Positions 18,362 to 26,792 of a stretch of 64,000 nt of DNA are shown here, piece after piece. Under the pieces are notes generated by a model. That model worked only from the letters and a program-made list of their open reading frames with translations, was not told the origin of the DNA and searched no databases. The translations under genes and the position numbers were made by a program. How positions within the stretch are numbered: position 1 is the first letter of the stretch; every line of letters begins with the position of its first letter. The DNA is taken from NCBI RefSeq assembly GCF_001424345.1, contig NZ_LMPF01000021.1, forward strand, positions 168,741-232,740, in the 5' to 3' direction. The stretch is from Burkholderia sp. Leaf177. Its GTDB lineage: Bacteria > Pseudomonadota > Gammaproteobacteria > Burkholderiales > Burkholderiaceae.

Positions 18362-19030
18362 TTACGCAATCCGGAACAGCAACTGCCCTTCGTCGTTGAA
18401 AACTTTTACGCTGAGAAAATCGTGAAGATATCCCGAGGGTTGGAGCGCATCGATCTGCGACACATCCAGCGTGGAAGTCAACGCGATCACTCGTGACGAC
18501 GCTGCAAGTCCCGACTTGATCCCCGCTGCCGAATCCTCGAATACGAGGGCCTGTTCGGGTTCGGCGCCCAACGCTTTCGCGCCCGCGATAAAACCATCCG
18601 GTGCGGGCTTGCCCCGCGCAATGTCGTCGGACGTGAACAGAAACCTGGGAATCGGCAGTCCTGCTGCCTGCATGCGCCGTATTGCGAGAGGCCGTTCGGC
18701 GGAAGTTACGACGGCCCAGCGATCGTCGGCAAGCGACTCCAGCAACGCCCGCGCGCCCGGTATTTCGACAATGCCGTCTACGTCGTCGAGTTCGCGTTGC
18801 TTCAGCGCCGCTGTATCGGCTTCTATGTCCGTTCCCGCAGGCGCCAGTGCGCGGACTGTATCGATCACGCGCCGCCCCTGGCATTCGCGCAGGACCATGG
18901 CGGCGTCGAGCCCGTGTTGCGCCGCCCAGTCCGTGTAAGCACGGATCACAGGCGCGTGCGAGTTGATCAACGTTCCATCCATATCGAAGAGAAGACAGGA
19001 AGCGCGGAATTCGACTTGAGTAAGCAGCAT
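18362..19030 (-). CDS. HAD-family phosphatase (subfamily IA)
   Basis: A 222-residue HAD hydrolase. Motif I is FDMDGT with nucleophile Asp16 and Asp18; motif II is the VTSAERP segment at about 108; motif III Lys lies in ARGKPAPDGF; motif IV is VFEDSAAG. A helical cap lies between motifs I and II. The pattern resembles the sugar-phosphate and phosphoglycolate phosphatase group, with a sugar phosphate the most likely substrate, though that is inference. It lies downstream of the Gfo/Idh oxidoreductase on the same strand with a 237-base gap, so cotranscription is uncertain. Confidence 0.85.
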   Translation of the reverse strand: MLLTQVEFRASCLLFDMDGTLINSHAPVIRAYTDWAAQHGLDAAMVLRECQGRRVIDTVRALAPAGTDIEADTAALKQRELDDVDGIVEIPGARALLESLADDRWAVVTSAERPLAIRRMQAAGLPIPRFLFTSDDIARGKPAPDGFIAGAKALGAEPEQALVFEDSAAGIKSGLAASSRVIALTSTLDVSQIDALQPSGYLHDFLSVKVFNDEGQLLFRIA

Positions 19031-19267
19031 GAGGAAGATGAGTGAGGGATATCAATGAGGTGCGGCATGGTCGATTCATGCGGATGCAAAACGACCAGCG
19101 GTCCATTCGATTCTATTTTCAAAGTCAGGCAGTCTCGGCGTGTTGACGACTTCAAGCGGCGAGCCGTGAGCATACCTTGCATCGGAAAATACCGGGAAGC
19201 GTCGGTTTAAAGCACGCGTGCCACCGGGGAACATCAAAAGATTTTTATGTGATGAACACGCTGCCAT

Positions 19268-20410
19268 CTAGATCTGCTTCCATGCACCTGCCTTCGATGA
19301 ACCCAGCACCGCATCGATGATTTGCGCCGACCGATAACCATCGTCGAAAGTCGGCAGGCCGTCGCGCGTCTCGCCGCGAATGACTGCGTAGGTATCGGCA
19401 ACGAAGGCTTCGAAGCATTGCGCATAGCCTTGCGCGTGACCCGCCGGCAACGTCGCGAGACGCCGCTGCTCGGCGCTGCCGCGCGATGGATCGCGCACGA
19501 ACAAGCGAGTCGAGTCGCGTTCGCCAAGCCACAACTTTTCGGGTTCTTCCTGATCGAATACGAGGCTCGCGTTGGCGCCATCGATTTCGAACCACAAGCG
19601 GTTCTTGCGACCTGCCGATACCTGGCTCACGGTCAGCGTTGTCAGCACGCCCGTGGCCGTGCGGAACAACGCGCCGGCAATGTCCTCGGTCGTCACGGCT
19701 TTGCGCGGCGCCGATGCATCGGCCGTCACCGCCGAGAAGGTCGCCACCGATCCAGCCGGCCGGTCCTTCATGGTGGTTTGAAGCGTCGCCACAACCGATT
19801 CGAAGCGGTCGCCGCTGATCCATTCAATCAGGTCGCACCAGTGCGAGCCGATGTCGGCAAACGCGCGCGACGGACCGCCTAGCGCGGCGTCGACGCGCCA
19901 GTTCGTATCGTCGCGACCGAGCAGCCAGTCCTGAAGATAACTTCCGTGCATCAGTTGCAGCGCGCCGACGGTGCCGTCCTGCACGAGCGCGCGCGCTTCA
20001 CGGACCATCGGGTGATATCGATAAACAAATGGAACGGCCGCCACACGTTGCGCCGACCGGGCAGCATCCGCTAGCGCCTTTGCATCGGCGAGACGGGTTG
20101 CAAGCGGCTTCTCACAGATCACGTGCTTGCCGGCGGCAAGCGCCGCCATGGCGATCGGGTAATGCGTTGCATTCGGCGTGCAGATATGAATGACATCGAC
20201 CGACGAGTCGCCGATGGCTTCTTCGACGTTTGAATAAGCGCGTTCAATCCCGAGTTGAGCTGCGGCCTCAATGGCGCGTTCCGGGCTCGAGGTTGCGATG
20301 CCCCTGATCTGAGCGCCCGCCAGACGGCTCGCCCTTGAATGAACTGCGCCCATCATGCCGGCGCCGACGATCGCGACGCCCAGCGCTCCAGACAGTTTTG
20401 TCTCAGCCAT
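19268..20410 (-). CDS. Gfo/Idh/MocA-family oxidoreductase
   Basis: A 380-residue NAD(P)-dependent dehydrogenase. GVAIVGAGMMG at 11-21 is the Rossmann dinucleotide loop, and CEKPLATRLADAKAL contains the conserved EKP catalytic lysine. The C-terminal alpha/beta domain includes DIGSHWCDLIEWISGD with the usual acidic/His pair. Members oxidise or reduce sugars and cyclitols such as inositol and glucose. The particular substrate is not readable. GGAG lies at the proper distance before the ATG. No ABC or catabolic partner is adjacent apart from the HAD phosphatase downstream. Confidence 0.88.
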   Translation of the reverse strand: MAETKLSGALGVAIVGAGMMGAVHSRASRLAGAQIRGIATSSPERAIEAAAQLGIERAYSNVEEAIGDSSVDVIHICTPNATHYPIAMAALAAGKHVICEKPLATRLADAKALADAARSAQRVAAVPFVYRYHPMVREARALVQDGTVGALQLMHGSYLQDWLLGRDDTNWRVDAALGGPSRAFADIGSHWCDLIEWISGDRFESVVATLQTTMKDRPAGSVATFSAVTADASAPRKAVTTEDIAGALFRTATGVLTTLTVSQVSAGRKNRLWFEIDGANASLVFDQEEPEKLWLGERDSTRLFVRDPSRGSAEQRRLATLPAGHAQGYAQCFEAFVADTYAVIRGETRDGLPTFDDGYRSAQIIDAVLGSSKAGAWKQI

Positions 20411-20646
20411 TTTTTTAAACTCCTTTTGGTTTGAACGGACAATACCGGCGCCCGACTCGCACGGACATTTTCGTATTATTTAATTCGATTTCCGACATAG
20501 ATACTATGCCTGTCGACGCGAGAATTAACCAAGCAGCCAACGCTCGGACTCGGAAGTGAAAAAGACAGTAACCGGCTCTGTCAATTTGCGCACGCATCTG
20601 CAAACATGGCGACCCCGACTTCCGACTTCCAGGCAGCAACGTTCCA

Positions 20647-21162
20647 ATGGCATCGAGTAAAGCGCATCACGCCACGGGCTTTGCGGCCGGCGTCATGGCG
20701 GCAAGTGTGGTTGCCCATAGCGGCGCGGCAGGGCCGTTTCATGTGTGGGTCCTGTTGAGTTTCATGGCCGCGGTCGCGGGCGGCACCGCGCCGGACTGGC
20801 TCGAAGTCGCGTGGTGGTCGCGCAAGCGCCGGCTGTGGGTCACGCACCGTACCGTCACTCATTGGGGCATTGGATGGATTGCGCTGCTGGTGATTTCGTA
20901 CCGGTGGCTGGGACATGATCGGCTTGCCGCGCCGGCGTTTGGCTTTGCGTGCGGCGGCTTGATGCATCTGCTCGCCGACTGGCCCAACCCGCTCGGCGTT
21001 CCGTGGTTCACCACGCGTCATTCGCTCAATTGGTGGAACAGCGGCCATTGCGACCTGCTGGTTGTCGGGGCTTCATGGACTGCGGCGTGGTTCGTCGCCG
21101 GCCATGCCGGGCTGCACGACATCTACAGTCTTACGCACTTGACACGCTGGATAACGCGCTAA
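20647..21162 (+). CDS. YdjM/DUF457-type membrane metal-dependent hydrolase
   Basis: A 171-residue membrane protein with about four hydrophobic segments and conserved histidines and acids: KAHHATG near the N terminus, GGTAPDWLE, THRTVTHW, and HLLADWPNPLGVPW. These match the DUF457 (YdjM-like) family of inner-membrane proteins predicted to be zinc-dependent hydrolases and, in enterobacteria, partly LexA-regulated. No LexA box was identified here. The start has no strong Shine-Dalgarno sequence. The role is unknown. Confidence 0.8.
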   Translation: MASSKAHHATGFAAGVMAASVVAHSGAAGPFHVWVLLSFMAAVAGGTAPDWLEVAWWSRKRRLWVTHRTVTHWGIGWIALLVISYRWLGHDRLAAPAFGFACGGLMHLLADWPNPLGVPWFTTRHSLNWWNSGHCDLLVVGASWTAAWFVAGHAGLHDIYSLTHLTRWITR

Positions 21163-21388
21163 GCCCAGTCCTTCAGGAAGCCTACTTCAAAAGCCGCCAC
21201 TTGGTCGTGCGGCCGATCCCGAATTGCTTTGCTGCGGCGTTGCGATTATCGCAGCATGAATCGAGCGCGCGGAAACAAAGCAATCAACTCATAGTCGACC
21301 ATGAGCGAGAGTTAATGCCAACCGGGCAAGAAGAATCCGCGCTGCCGCATACGCGTAAACGCTTAGCATCAAAAGTCCCACCCGTTTC

Positions 21389-21433
21389 TTGACTTCCCAC
21401 AATCACCGCTTAAACTTAACTTCATGGTTAAGT
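21389..21433 (+). promoter_or_regulatory. promoter and inverted repeat over the arsR-type start codon
   Basis: TTGACT at 21389-21394 and TAAACT at 21411-21416 (16-base spacer) would start transcription at about 21423, at the ATG (21424). A perfect inverted repeat, ACTTAAC at 21414-21420 and GTTAAGT at 21427-21433, is centred on the start codon. This looks like an autoregulatory operator on a leaderless message. Confidence 0.6.
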
Positions 21434-21846
21434 ATTCCGAAGCGGCCTTGAACCGCACATTCACCGCCCTGGCCGACCCGACGCGCCGCGCGCTTCTCGC
21501 ACGTCTGTCCGCCGGCGCGGACTTGTCCGTGAGCGAACTCGCACAGCCGTTCGCCATGTCGTTGCCCGCCGTGATGAAGCATCTAGACGTGTTGTCGGAT
21601 GCCGGGCTGATCACGCGGACCAAGACGGGACGCACCGTCGCTTGCCGGCTCGCCGCCGGACCGATGGAGGAAGCCATGCAATGGCTCGCCCGTTACGAGC
21701 GCTTCTGGACCGATACCCTCGATCGCCTTGCCGCCTTTGTGGAGGAAGACCCATGTCCGACAAACCCAGCCTCACGCTTCAGCGCCGAATCAACGCCAGT
21801 CCCGCCAAAATCTTCGCCGCGTGGACGGAACCGTCGCAACTCGTGA
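21424..21846 (+). CDS. ArsR-family repressor (second copy of the module)
   Basis: A 140-residue ArsR protein: FTALADPTRRALLARLSAG, then the HTH SELAQPFAMSLPAVMKHLDVL and a wing. It lacks metal-binding cysteines. The last ~31 codons overlap the following AHSA1 gene out of frame by 94 bases, so the C-terminal tail is an unusual Pro/Ser/Arg-rich sequence dictated by the other frame. Such overlap is common in this family. It heads an operon with an AHSA1 and a DUF899 protein. Its promoter and operator sit directly on the start codon. Confidence 0.87.
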   Translation: MVKYSEAALNRTFTALADPTRRALLARLSAGADLSVSELAQPFAMSLPAVMKHLDVLSDAGLITRTKTGRTVACRLAAGPMEEAMQWLARYERFWTDTLDRLAAFVEEDPCPTNPASRFSAESTPVPPKSSPRGRNRRNS

Positions 21847-22181
21847 AGTGGATGCATCCCGCCAATAACAACGTGATTCGCGCTGAGATGGACGTGCGCG
21901 TCGGCGGCCGGTTTCGCATCGTCATGCGCACGCCGGCTGGCGAAGAGCACGACGTAAGCGGCGTATTCAAGGAAGTCGTGCAAGACGAAAAACTCGTCTA
22001 CACCTGGGCTTGGCGCAGCACGCCCGAACGCGAATCGCTTGTCACGTTCACGCTCAGGCGCGACGGCGAACTCACTCTGCTCACACTCAAGCACGAGCAG
22101 TTCTTCGATGAAACCGCACGCGACAACCACGAGTCCGGCTGGAACGAAATCCTCGACGGACTTGTACGGGAATTCGCCTGA
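21753..22181 (+). CDS. AHSA1/SRPBCC-domain protein
   Basis: A 142-residue SRPBCC protein. SLTLQRRINASPAKIFAAWTEPSQL is the domain opening, followed by VGGRFRIVMRTPAGEEHDVSG and HEQFFDETARDNHESGWNEILD, the standard Aha1-C-like pattern. It is predicted to bind a hydrophobic ligand in the cytosol. GGAGG lies seven bases before the ATG at 21753, which settles the start inside the ArsR gene. It is the second of three genes in the operon. Its ligand is unknown. Confidence 0.87.
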   Translation: MSDKPSLTLQRRINASPAKIFAAWTEPSQLVKWMHPANNNVIRAEMDVRVGGRFRIVMRTPAGEEHDVSGVFKEVVQDEKLVYTWAWRSTPERESLVTFTLRRDGELTLLTLKHEQFFDETARDNHESGWNEILDGLVREFA

Positions 22182-22201
22182 TCACTGGAGGAGGACGCAA
22201 G

Positions 22202-22948
22202 ATGGAACAGCACCCGGTAGTTTCACAAGACGAATGGTTTGCCGCGCAAAAGGCGCATCTCGCCGATGAAAAGGCGTTGACCCATGCGCGCGATGCGCTT
22301 GCCGAAAAGCGACGCGCGTTGCCGTGGGTAAAGGTCGAAAAGCGTTATACGTTCGATACGCCGCATGGCCGCAAGACGCTTGCCGAACTCTTCAACGGAC
22401 GCAGCCAGCTGATCGTGTATCACTTCATGCTGGGGCCGGACTGGGAAGCGGGATGCATCGGCTGCTCATTCGTGTCGGATCATGTGGACGGTGCGTTGAT
22501 GCATGTCGAGCAACGCGACGTTGCTTACGTTGCGGTATCGCGTGCGCCTCTTTCGAAAATAGAAGCCTTCAAGAGGCGCATGGGCTGGCACTTCAAATGG
22601 GTATCGTCATTTGGCAGCGACTTCAATTTCGACCATCACGTTTCGTTCACGCCAGAGCAGCGCGCCACCGGCAAGATCGAATACAACTTCGAGACGCACG
22701 AAACCACAGAGCCTGGCTTTGACAGCGACGAGATGCCCGGCGTCAGCGTCTTCTACAAAGACGAGGCGGGCGATGTGTTCCGCACTTTCTCGGCGTATGG
22801 ACGTGGCGTGGAACCGCTTATCGGCGCTTACGATTTGCTCGACCTCACGCCGAAGGGACGCGACGAGGAACACGGCATGACGGACTGGATGCGGCATCAC
22901 GATCGCTACGACAACACGCAGCATAAAGCGGAAGGAAGTTGTCATTGA
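22202..22948 (+). CDS. DUF899 thioredoxin-like protein
   Basis: A 248-residue protein of the DUF899 family. The core YHFMLGPDWEAGCIGCSFVSDHVDG contains a C-x2-C pair in a thioredoxin-like fold, and the conserved WVSSFGSDFNFD and GVSVFYKDEAGDVFRTFSAYGRG stretches follow. The family is predicted to be redox-active but is biochemically uncharacterised. GGAGGAGG lies just upstream of the ATG. It is the last gene of the second ArsR module, 20 bases after the AHSA1 gene, and a hairpin follows at 22966-22994. Confidence 0.87.
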   Translation: MEQHPVVSQDEWFAAQKAHLADEKALTHARDALAEKRRALPWVKVEKRYTFDTPHGRKTLAELFNGRSQLIVYHFMLGPDWEAGCIGCSFVSDHVDGALMHVEQRDVAYVAVSRAPLSKIEAFKRRMGWHFKWVSSFGSDFNFDHHVSFTPEQRATGKIEYNFETHETTEPGFDSDEMPGVSVFYKDEAGDVFRTFSAYGRGVEPLIGAYDLLDLTPKGRDEEHGMTDWMRHHDRYDNTQHKAEGSCH

Positions 22949-22965
22949 AGAGTCTGTCCACGCAG

Positions 22966-22994
22966 GACTGGCCGCTCCGATGGCGCGGCCAGTC
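22966..22994 (+). terminator. hairpin after the ArsR-AHSA1-DUF899 operon
   Basis: A perfect 10-bp stem, GACTGGCCGC at 22966-22975 with GCGGCCAGTC at 22985-22994, and a 9-base loop. It lacks a clear T-tract, so it may be a weak or Rho-assisted terminator. Confidence 0.55.
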
Positions 22995-23045
22995 GAAGCT
23001 TCCTCGTATTTACCCGTGCCGCCGTAAACCCTGAGCGCCCGGATC

Positions 23046-23088
23046 TTGTAACCGCTCCATTCATCGCCTATTCTCTGAAACGTTTCAG
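23046..23088 (+). promoter_or_regulatory. LacI-gene promoter with operator
   Basis: TTGTAA at 23046-23051 and TATTCT at 23069-23074 are 17 bases apart. Immediately downstream, at 23075-23088, is the perfect 14-base palindrome CTGAAACGTTTCAG, which would cover the transcription start. The same 12-base core occurs again at the end of the gene, so this is very likely the operator of the LacI-family protein. Confidence 0.85.
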
Positions 23089-23109
23089 TCGATGCCGAAT
23101 GGGTGATCC

Positions 23110-24150
23110 ATGAGCGTGCCTGACAGAGCCCTTCCCACGCTGCGCGATGTCGCGAATGCGGCGAAGGTGTCTGTTGGCACGGCGTCGAAGGTGCTGTCCG
23201 GTGCTTCTGGCGTAAGCGCCGAGCGCGCTCGCCGCGTCTGGGATGCGGCGCGTCTTATTGGATACCGGCGTAACGGAATCGCGGCCGACCTACGCCGTGG
23301 CCGCCCTACTTCCATTGGCCTGGTCCTTCCTGATCTCACCAACCAGTTTTTCGTCGACGTCGCGCGCGCCCTCGAAAACCATGCGTTGCAGCATGGTTAT
23401 CAGTTGATCCTGGCTCACGCCAACGAAGATCCTGAGCGCGAAACCGAACGCATCCGCTTTGTCATGTCGCGTCAGGTGGCGGGCATGATCATCATTCCGT
23501 GCAGCGGTTACCAGCACGCAATAACCGAGGCTCGCGAATGCAACGTGCCACTCGTGATGGCGGATCGCGTGGACGACACTTTCCCCGCGAACACGGTTAC
23601 GACCAACAGCCGTAGCGCTGCCGCCGATGGCACCGCGCACCTGATCGCGCTCGGGCACCAACGCATCACGTTCCTCGTCAACACGCTTGATCTCGTCAAT
23701 TCGCGAGAACGCGCGGACGCTTATGTCGATGCAATGCGTAACGCGCATCTTGCCAAATACATTGCAGTGGTCGAGTGCGGCATGACGGCCACGCAAAGCC
23801 ATGCAGCAACCCTCAAGGTATTGAGCGGTTCAATGCGTCCGACCGCCCTCTTCACTGGCTGCAACGTGACAACGCTGGGCGCGCTGCGCGCCATCCGCGA
23901 CGCCGACTTGCGTATTCCAACGGACGTGTCGCTCCTTTCCTTCGATGACGCCCCCTGGATGTCCGTGCTGCGTCCCTATCTGACGTCGATACGTCAGCCT
24001 GTGGAGGCCATCGGCCATGCCATCTGGCAGTTGATGCTCAAGCTCTTGAACGGTGAGCAGCACGAATTCGTTCACTTGAGTTTCAAAGCCGAATTGCTGG
24101 TGCGTGAAAGCACCTCGTATGCATCTGCCGAAACAGCCGTACCCGGATGA
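23110..24150 (+). CDS. LacI-family transcriptional repressor
   Basis: A 346-residue LacI/GalR protein. The HTH and hinge are at about 9-60 (LRDVANAAKVSVGTASKVLSG), followed by the periplasmic-binding-like sensor domain starting near TSIGLVLPDLTNQFF. It should bind a sugar or sugar-acid effector. One palindrome lies in its own promoter and a second overlaps its stop codon and precedes the MFS gene 45 bases downstream, so it probably represses both itself and the transporter. No catabolic enzyme is adjacent, so the inducer is unknown. Confidence 0.92.
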   Translation: MSVPDRALPTLRDVANAAKVSVGTASKVLSGASGVSAERARRVWDAARLIGYRRNGIAADLRRGRPTSIGLVLPDLTNQFFVDVARALENHALQHGYQLILAHANEDPERETERIRFVMSRQVAGMIIIPCSGYQHAITEARECNVPLVMADRVDDTFPANTVTTNSRSAAADGTAHLIALGHQRITFLVNTLDLVNSRERADAYVDAMRNAHLAKYIAVVECGMTATQSHAATLKVLSGSMRPTALFTGCNVTTLGALRAIRDADLRIPTDVSLLSFDDAPWMSVLRPYLTSIRQPVEAIGHAIWQLMLKLLNGEQHEFVHLSFKAELLVRESTSYASAETAVPG

Positions 24151-24159
24151 AACGTTTCA
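24148..24159. promoter_or_regulatory. second LacI operator, overlapping the stop codon
   Basis: TGAAACGTTTCA, a perfect 12-base palindrome identical to the core of the operator at 23075-23088. Its first three bases are the TGA stop codon of the LacI gene. It lies 36 bases before the MFS start. Confidence 0.85.
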
Positions 24160-24195
24160 GATGAAATCACAACCTCAATACTGGAGACATGGCAA

Positions 24196-25530
24196 ATGGA
24201 CCTTGAGAAAAGCACACTGACGCGCGTGACTGCGCGGCTAGTCCCCTTCCTGATGCTTTGCTATTTCATCGCTTATCTGGATCGTGTGAACGTGGGTTTT
24301 GCCGCGTTGCAGATGAACAAGGATCTTGGCTTTTCGCCCAGCGCATTCGGCTTCGGCGCGGGCATTTTCTTCATTGCGTATTTCTTCTTCGAGGTGCCGT
24401 CCAATCTGCTGCTCGAAAAATTCGGCGCACGGAAATGGATCGCGCGGATCATGTTCACGTGGGGAATTCTTGCAGCCGCGATGGCTTTCATTCCGCACAT
24501 CGCGCAATACACGGGCATGACCTCCGCGCACGTCTTCTACACGCTGCGTGTGCTGCTCGGGATCGCCGAAGCGGGGTTTTTTCCCGGCATCATCTTCTTG
24601 CTGACGCTCTGGTTTCCCGCCGCTTATCGCGGTCGCGTGGTCGGCTATTTCATGGTCGCGATCCCGTTGTCGACGGTCATCGGTGCGCCTATCTCGGGCG
24701 CCCTCCTGAACCTCGATAAACTCGGCGGCCTTGCCGGATGGCAGTGGGTCTACTTGATCGAAGCGTTGCCTGCTTTGTTCCTTGCGTTCGTGGTGTTCTT
24801 CTATCTCACCGATAAACCCGCCGACGCGAAGTGGCTCACCGACGACCAGCGCAACTGGCTCGTCAACCGTCAAGCGGAGGAACGCCGGCAACGCGAAGCC
24901 GTGCGCAGTTTCAGCGTGAAGGAAGCCTTGTTCAATCCGCGTGTGCTCGCGGTCGCGCTGATCTATTTCGGCGCAAACGCTACGAACTACGGCCTGAGCT
25001 TTTTCCTGCCGCAAATCGTGAAAGGCTTCGGCCTGACGAATGTGCAAACGGGGCTGGTGACGTCCTTGCCTTACATCGTAGGCGCAATCAGCATGGTGTA
25101 CTGGGGACGTCACTCGGACCGCAAGCTCGAGCGCAAATGGCATGTGGCAATCGCGTTGCTGGTCGCGGCTGGCGGGATCGCGGCATCGACGGCGCTGGAT
25201 AATCCGGTGCTGAAGATGATCGCGCTTTCGATCGCCGGCTTTGGCATCTTCGGTTGCCTGCCGGTCATCTGGACTTTGCCTGCTGCATTCCTCTCGGGCG
25301 CGGCGGCTGCCGGCGGCATTGCAGCGGTGAATTCGCTCGGCAATCTTGCGGGGTTTTTTGGGCCCTATGCGATGGGCTGGATCAAGGACAGTACCGGCAG
25401 TTTTGCCGCTGGTTTGTTGTGTCTGTCGGGCGCGGGACTGGTCGGTGTGGCAGCCGTGCTATTGCTGAAACACGATACGGCTCTGGAAAACGCGCCACGC
25501 CCGACGTTCGCCGAAGAACGCCATACGTAA
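24196..25530 (+). CDS. MFS transporter, anion:cation symporter family
   Basis: A 444-residue, about 12-helix transporter of the ACS group (tartrate, glucarate, phthalate and hydroxyphenylacetate permeases). Characteristic features are FIAYLDRVNVGFAAL at the end of helix 1, FEVPSNLLLEKFGARKWIAR after helix 2, and GIAEAGFFPGIIFLLTLWFP in helix 4. It imports an organic anion, probably a sugar acid or aromatic acid, with protons. GGAG lies upstream of the ATG. A LacI operator 36 bases upstream places it under the preceding repressor. Confidence 0.88.
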   Translation: MDLEKSTLTRVTARLVPFLMLCYFIAYLDRVNVGFAALQMNKDLGFSPSAFGFGAGIFFIAYFFFEVPSNLLLEKFGARKWIARIMFTWGILAAAMAFIPHIAQYTGMTSAHVFYTLRVLLGIAEAGFFPGIIFLLTLWFPAAYRGRVVGYFMVAIPLSTVIGAPISGALLNLDKLGGLAGWQWVYLIEALPALFLAFVVFFYLTDKPADAKWLTDDQRNWLVNRQAEERRQREAVRSFSVKEALFNPRVLAVALIYFGANATNYGLSFFLPQIVKGFGLTNVQTGLVTSLPYIVGAISMVYWGRHSDRKLERKWHVAIALLVAAGGIAASTALDNPVLKMIALSIAGFGIFGCLPVIWTLPAAFLSGAAAAGGIAAVNSLGNLAGFFGPYAMGWIKDSTGSFAAGLLCLSGAGLVGVAAVLLLKHDTALENAPRPTFAEERHT

Positions 25531-25542
25531 ATGGCATGACGA

Positions 25543-25585
25543 GGTTTTTCCGCTCGCAACGACGTCCTGTCGCGAGTGAAAAACC
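25543..25585. terminator. bidirectional hairpin terminator
   Basis: GGTTTTTCCGCTCGC at 25543-25557 pairs with GCGAGTGAAAAACC at 25572-25585, with one bulge and one G-T pair. T-runs lie within the stem base on both strands. It lies between the convergent MFS and kinase genes and probably serves both. Confidence 0.6.
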
Positions 25586-25590
25586 CGTCT

Positions 25591-26790
25591 TCAAACCGTT
25601 GCCCTGAAGATGCGCTCTCGAGTCTCCAGATGGTCGATAAGCGCCTTTCCTGCCGGCTCAGAAAACCATTGCGCGTGGCCAAGCAAATAGCCATCGTAAG
25701 CAACATCCGCGTTTTGCTGCGACCCGAGCGTCGCGTGGAAATACGCGACCTCGGAAAGCGCAAACTCCGTATGAACGATCGGCAATATTGCCACGAGCGC
25801 CGCATATTCGTCATCGCTCAAGGGCGTGCGCGATTCATATCCGTTCAGCAACGCATCGACATGATCCAGGTGCACCTGACGAGCGTCTTGCGCCGATAAC
25901 CACTCGATGGCATTTCGCTCGATCGCGACCGCGAGATCGTAGACGGCGCACGTCCGGTCCGATAAACCAAAGTCGAGGATGGTGCTGACTCGAGCGCCGG
26001 GTGTGTCGCTGGTCCAGAGAAGGTTGGACGCGTGCCAGTCGCCGTGCGTCCAGAGCGGGCGCAGTGCGGGCAGCAGAGGCGCCAGCCGCGCGTGCCAGGG
26101 CAAGATGACCCGCGTCACGTCCGAACGCCAGTCACGCCCTTGCAACGCGTTGAGCAGCGACGGTTGCGCGCCGATCCATCGGTCAAGTGCGTCGATGAGG
26201 CCGGCGTCATTGAGCGCCCGAAAACTCGAAAGCAGCGGACGGATGGGCCGCGCCGGCGCAGCGAAATCTTGCGCTGCGACGTGCAGGCGCGCGAGCATGT
26301 GCCCGGCTGCGAACGCATGGGAAGTATCGGCGAAAGGCGTCCACGACATCGCTTTCCGATACACATCCACGCCCGCCGCCGCCCGATGCACCTCGTACGT
26401 CCATTCGCCACGGACCACTGCCGTGTCGCCGTCTGGCGTGGCGAGAATATCCGCGACCGGCAGTCCGTGCGACGCGAGGTGCGCGATAAACGCGTGCTCT
26501 TCCGCGAGCCCTTGCACGTCGCGGATGCTTGCGTGATGCCGCTTCATGAAGAGCGTGTCGCCGCTCGACGTGTCGATCAGCACCGCTGCAGAAAACGGCC
26601 GCGGGCTATGCCACGTGAGTCCGGTCACGGCGCCGATAAAAGGAAACTGCTCGAACACCGCCTCGGCTTCTTCACGCGTGATCAACGGCCAGTCGCGCTC
26701 AGCCTGCTCGCCATCTACGCCGAACTGCAAAGGCGCAAACTCTGTAGACGATTCACCAGGCGGAGGCGTTTTTGCTGTCGACATGTTCAT
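25591..26790 (-). CDS. APH/choline-kinase-family small-molecule kinase
   Basis: A 399-residue phosphotransferase with a bilobal kinase-like fold. The catalytic loop THGDWHASNLLW lies at about 248-259 with Asp251 and Asn256, and the metal-binding DFG at 273-275. The ATP-lobe lysine is probably Lys83 in TLFMKRHH. The family phosphorylates alcohols on small molecules such as aminoglycosides, choline, homoserine and thiamine. It begins two bases after the pnuC stop, so it is cotranscribed with PnuC and probably with the TonB receptor. This suggests it traps the imported substrate by phosphorylation. The substrate is not established. Confidence 0.82.
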   Translation of the reverse strand: MNMSTAKTPPPGESSTEFAPLQFGVDGEQAERDWPLITREEAEAVFEQFPFIGAVTGLTWHSPRPFSAAVLIDTSSGDTLFMKRHHASIRDVQGLAEEHAFIAHLASHGLPVADILATPDGDTAVVRGEWTYEVHRAAAGVDVYRKAMSWTPFADTSHAFAAGHMLARLHVAAQDFAAPARPIRPLLSSFRALNDAGLIDALDRWIGAQPSLLNALQGRDWRSDVTRVILPWHARLAPLLPALRPLWTHGDWHASNLLWTSDTPGARVSTILDFGLSDRTCAVYDLAVAIERNAIEWLSAQDARQVHLDHVDALLNGYESRTPLSDDEYAALVAILPIVHTEFALSEVAYFHATLGSQQNADVAYDGYLLGHAQWFSEPAGKALIDHLETRERIFRATV

Positions 26791-26792
26791 TC

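Noticed and set aside
17862..19106. 414-codon open frame on the minus strand
   Set aside because: It runs across the flippase gene antisense and the HAD gene in another frame; the HAD frame has all catalytic motifs, this one has none.
19076..19267. 63-codon frame between the HAD and Gfo/Idh genes
   Set aside because: No recognisable domain, no ribosome site and atypical codon use.
24238..25143. 301-codon open frame on the minus strand
   Set aside because: Antisense to the MFS gene with shadow-frame composition.
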